Assembly: GCA_020445165.1 (NCBI GenBank)
Contig: JAGRHE010000102.1
Location: 1 to 9,547, forward strand
Source: Gammaproteobacteria bacterium
GTDB taxonomy: Bacteria; Pseudomonadota; Gammaproteobacteria; Chromatiales; Sedimenticolaceae
Reading direction: 5' to 3'
DNA: 9,547 bases
Shown here piece after piece: positions 7,072 to 9,547 of the stretch. The notes under the pieces are model-generated. The model worked only from the letters and a program-made list of their open reading frames with translations, was not told the origin of the DNA and searched no databases. Position numbers and translations under genes: made by a program. Each line of letters opens with the position of its first letter. Positions within the stretch are counted from its first letter, which is position 1.

Positions 7072-8169
7072 TCAACGCCCGGCCTTGATCCGGGTCCAGG
7101 CCCGGGTCCTGGCCCGTTGCGCGCCTGGATCCAGTTCAGCAGGAGACACCAGGCGTTCCTGGACCTCGACCGGCGGGAAGATGCCCGGATTGTTACGAAC
7201 CTCGGGATCCAGCAGTGGCAGCGACGGCGGGTTCGGGTTGGCGAACGACACGTAGTCTGTAATCTTGGCGATCACCTCCGGGCGCAGCAGAAAATCGATG
7301 AAGCGGTGCGCATTGTCGACGTGTTTCGCATCAGCCGGGATCGCCATCACGTCGATCGCCAGTACGGCGCCCTCGCGCGGAATCGCCAGCGCCACCTCGA
7401 CCCCGTTGCCGGCCTCTTTCGCCCGGTCACGTGCCTGCAGGATATCGCCCGAGTAACCATGCGCGACGCACAGGTCGCCATTGGCCAGGTCATTGATGTA
7501 CTGCGAGGAATGGAAGTAGCGGATGTACGGGCGCACCTTCTGCAACAACTCGGTGGCCGCGTCCAGGTCGGCCTTTGCGATGCTGTTCGGATCCCTGCCG
7601 AGGTAGACCAGTGCGGCACTGAATGCCTCGGTCGGGTCGTCGAGCATGCTGATGCCGCAATCGGCCAGGCGCTCGGCATTGGCCGGATCAAAGATCAGCG
7701 ACCAGCTGTCGACCGGGGCATCAGCGCCGAGACGCTGCGACACCTTGGCCACGTTGCGTCCCAGGCTGGTGGTGCCCCACATGTACGGCACCAGGTGGGC
7801 ATTGCCCGCGTCGATGTCGGCCAGGCCACGCAGGATGATCGGGTCGAGGTTTCCGTAACCGGTGAGCTTCGAACGGTCGAGCGGCTGGTAGATGCCGGCC
7901 TTCACGTGACGCTGGGCGAACGGGCGCGCGGTCGGGAACACCAGGTCGTAGCCACTCCTGCCGGCCAGCAGCTTGGCCTCGAGCACCTCGTTCGAGTCGT
8001 ACACGTCGTACACGACCTTGATCCCGGTCTCGGCCTGGAACTCGGTCAGCACCTCGTCGGCGATGTAGTCGCTCCAGTTGTAGACGTTGAGCACCGCCTC
8101 TTCGGCAGTGGCAGAGTGCATGCCCAGCAGCATCAGGGCGGTCAGTCCGAAGGCAGAGAATCGAGACAC
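7072..8169 (-). CDS. potF: Periplasmic polyamine-binding protein PotF
   Basis: This periplasmic solute-binding protein delivers polyamine to PotHI. It has 365 residues from GTG 8169. A signal peptide (SRFSAFGLTALMLLGMHSATA) precedes the mature start near residue 23. Family blocks include VYNWSDYIADEV, GIKVVYDVYDSNEVLEAKL, PYMWGTTSLG, RYFHSSQYINDLANGD and RTRAWTRIKAGR. The frame is open to 8214, but GAGG (8179-8182) lies 9 nt before GTG 8169, and that start gives a normal signal peptide. Set against E. coli PotF from memory, W32, S33, D34, E181, D242 and D273 are retained, but W244, F276, Y314 and S85 are replaced by Y239, A271, F309 and T80. Ligand preference (putrescine, spermidine or a related amine) is therefore uncertain. 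It is the first gene of the pot operon. Confidence 0.94.
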   Translation of the reverse strand: MSRFSAFGLTALMLLGMHSATAEEAVLNVYNWSDYIADEVLTEFQAETGIKVVYDVYDSNEVLEAKLLAGRSGYDLVFPTARPFAQRHVKAGIYQPLDRSKLTGYGNLDPIILRGLADIDAGNAHLVPYMWGTTSLGRNVAKVSQRLGADAPVDSWSLIFDPANAERLADCGISMLDDPTEAFSAALVYLGRDPNSIAKADLDAATELLQKVRPYIRYFHSSQYINDLANGDLCVAHGYSGDILQARDRAKEAGNGVEVALAIPREGAVLAIDVMAIPADAKHVDNAHRFIDFLLRPEVIAKITDYVSFANPNPPSLPLLDPEVRNNPGIFPPVEVQERLVSPAELDPGAQRARTRAWTRIKAGR

Positions 8170-8297
8170 GGGTGGCAACCTCGAAAAGTGTGAAAAAGCA
8201 GCAATAGGTTGCACAAAACGTTGTTTGTCGTCACGCGTAAATTTCGGCCAGCGCCAGCGGCGCGCGATGACAATCGGTCCGCCCCTGGCATTGCCGG
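8170..8297 (-). promoter_or_regulatory. potF leader / presumed pot operon promoter region
   Basis: This 128-bp gap separates the glycerate kinase stop from potF. It is more AT-rich near potF (minus strand: GAAATTTACG, ACGACAAACAACGTTTTG, CTGCTTTTTCACAC) and is the only sizeable space ahead of potFGHI, so the operon promoter probably lies here. I see no convincing paired -35/-10. A short perfect hairpin (GCGCC-GCT-GGCGC on minus, 8251-8263) lies downstream of the glycerate kinase stop, without a clear T-run; it could be a weak terminator. Confidence 0.4.
8179..8182 (-). promoter_or_regulatory. Ribosome binding site deciding the potF start
   Basis: GAGG on the minus strand lies 9 nt before GTG 8169. 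It favours that start over the upstream in-frame GTG at 8214, which would put 15 extra residues before the signal peptide. Confidence 0.6.
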
Positions 8298-9547
8298 CTA
8301 TCGACCACCACCGGGTTGCACCAGGATGGCGCGGAAATCGTTGACGTTGGTCAGCGTCGGCCCGGTGACCACGGCATCACCGAGGGCGCCGAAAAATCCA
8401 TGGCCATCATTGTCGGCCAGCGCAGCGCGCGGCGCGATACCGGCCGCCCAGGCGCGTTGCAGCGTGTCTGGCCTGGCCACAGCGCCGGCAATCTCCTCGA
8501 CGCCGTCGACCCCGTCGGTATCGCCGGCCAGGGCATGGATACCGGCTGCACCATCGAGCGCGATCGCCAGCGCCAGCAGGAACTCGACGTTGCGCCCGCC
8601 CCGCCCGTCGCCGCGCAAGGTCACCGTGGTTTCACCGCCGGACAACAGCACACAGGGCGCACGAAACGGCATGCCGTGGCGCGCCACCTGCAGCGCGATG
8701 CCGGCCATCACCTTGCCGACATCACGCGCCTCGCCCTCGATGCTGTCGCCGAGGATGTGGGCATCGATGCCGGCCCGGGTCGCGACTGCAGCGGCCGCCT
8801 CGAGCGCCATCTGCGGGGTGGCGATGAAATGCGTAGCGATCCGCTGCATCCGTGCATCGTCCGGCTTGATGCTCTCGCCCGCACCGCTTTCGAGCAGGCG
8901 ACGCGCCAGCGCCGGCAGTCGCATTGCGTAACGGTCGACGATCGACAGCGCATCGGCGCAGGTGGTCGGATCGGCGACCGTCGGTCCCGAAGCGATGTCG
9001 ATCGGGTCGTCGCCCGGCACGTCCGAGATCAACAGGTTGACCACCCGCGCCGGGTGACAGGCCGCCGCCAGCCGCCCGCCCTTGATCGCCGAGAGATGGC
9101 GGCGCACGCAGTTCATCTCGCCGATGGTCGCGCCGCAGCGCAGCAGCTCGCGGTTGATCGCCTTTTTGTCATCCAGCGACAAGCCGTCGAGCGGCAGTGG
9201 CAACAATGCTGAGCCGCCACCTGAGACCAGGCAGATGACCAGGTCGTCAGCGGTCAAACCGTCGACCAGCGCCAGCATGCGTTGTGCTGCGCGCAATCCC
9301 GACTCGTCCGGCACCGGGTGTGCGGCCTCGACGATTTCGATCGAGTCACCGGCGACCGCGTACCCGTAGCGGGTGACGACCAGACCTGCGAGCGGACCAT
9401 CCCAATGCTGTTCCAGCGCGCGAGCCATGGCTGCCGAGGCCTTGCCGGCACCGATGACAAGGGTTCGTCCGGCGGGACGTGGCGGCAGGTGCAGCGGGAT
9501 GCAGACATCGGCCTGGGCCGACGCGACCGCCGCGTCGAACATCGCGC
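8298..9547 (-). CDS. gckA: Glycerate 2-kinase, MOFRL family (5' end outside window)
   Basis: This cytoplasmic enzyme phosphorylates D-glycerate to 2-phosphoglycerate, feeding glyoxylate/serine-cycle carbon into glycolysis. Relatives are often mislabelled hydroxypyruvate reductase (TtuD). At least 414 residues are visible. An N-terminal DUF4147 domain has VIGAGKASAAMA with the lysine at 34, LVSGGGSALLPLP (105-117), and ISDVPGDDPIDIASGPTVAD (172-191). The C-terminal MOFRL domain carries VLLSGGETTVTLRGDGRGGR (298-317) and ALAGDTDGVDG (337-347). The first in-window ATG is at 9542, but FDAAVASA usually follows a short N-terminal segment and the frame stays open to the edge, so about 10 residues are probably missing. 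The stop is TAG at 8298. It lies upstream of potF on the same strand, with no evident metabolic link. Confidence 0.93.
   Translation of the reverse strand, partial: AMFDAAVASAQADVCIPLHLPPRPAGRTLVIGAGKASAAMARALEQHWDGPLAGLVVTRYGYAVAGDSIEIVEAAHPVPDESGLRAAQRMLALVDGLTADDLVICLVSGGGSALLPLPLDGLSLDDKKAINRELLRCGATIGEMNCVRRHLSAIKGGRLAAACHPARVVNLLISDVPGDDPIDIASGPTVADPTTCADALSIVDRYAMRLPALARRLLESGAGESIKPDDARMQRIATHFIATPQMALEAAAAVATRAGIDAHILGDSIEGEARDVGKVMAGIALQVARHGMPFRAPCVLLSGGETTVTLRGDGRGGRNVEFLLALAIALDGAAGIHALAGDTDGVDGVEEIAGAVARPDTLQRAWAAGIAPRAALADNDGHGFFGALGDAVVTGPTLTNVNDFRAILVQPGGGR

Noticed and set aside
7077..7130. Repetitive CCGGGTCC/GGCCCGGGTCC tract at the potF 3' end, considered as a repeat or terminator
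   Set aside because: It encodes the conserved RTRAWTRIKAGR end of PotF in frame; the repetition comes from arginine-, alanine- and proline-rich GC-rich codons.
5662..8193. An 843-codon open frame on the plus strand opposite potF, potG and potH
   Set aside because: It is antisense to three well-recognised genes, shows no recognisable domain, and has the low-complexity R/Q/D/H-rich composition of a GC-rich shadow frame.
8316..9212. A 298-codon plus-strand open frame opposite the glycerate kinase
   Set aside because: It is a shadow frame; the minus strand encodes complete DUF4147 and MOFRL motifs.

Overview
The window looks like one end of a metagenome-type contig from a GC-rich bacterium. Every gene I accept lies on the minus strand, so the window reads from high to low coordinates. 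From about 1,570 upward the genes look gammaproteobacterial: a MOFRL-type glycerate 2-kinase, a complete potFGHI-type polyamine ABC importer, a small CXXC-less HMA-like protein, miaB, and the first two thirds of phoH (ybeZ). Protein sequences match the E. coli families closely and leucine is mostly CTG/CTC.

Layout in transcription order. The 5'-truncated glycerate 2-kinase (8298-9547) is followed by a gap of about 130 bp holding the potF leader. Then come potF, potG, potH and potI (8169 to 4207), a tightly packed operon: 6-bp potF-potG gap, 23-bp potG/potH overlap, 4-bp ATGA potH/potI overlap. Together they make the periplasmic binding protein, the ATPase and two permeases of a polyamine importer. 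After a short gap comes a 77-residue protein with a probable ferredoxin-like (HMA-type) fold (3866-4099). Next are miaB (tRNA methylthiotransferase) and phoH/ybeZ, neighbours as in many gammaproteobacteria. The gap between those two holds two copies of a REPIN-like double palindrome.

The low-coordinate end is different. The last third of phoH and the gene after it, a 7TM-HDED/HD (PgpH/YqfF-type) membrane protein, resemble the phoH-pgpH-ybeY arrangement of Planctomycetes and some other phyla, not the gammaproteobacterial miaB-ybeZ-ybeY order. TTG leucine codons become common there. The change falls within the most conserved core of phoH (roughly 1440-1570), which suggests an assembly chimera of two organisms, or less likely a recombinant gene. 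The first 21 bases are an Illumina adapter remnant, and the 48 bp after it is a misplaced duplicate of 126-173, so the contig end is certainly artefactual.

I see no evidence of a novel defence, mobile or signalling system. The points worth a second look are the probable chimera, the adapter and duplication, the REPIN pair, an altered polyamine pocket in PotF, and the uncharacterised HMA-like protein.
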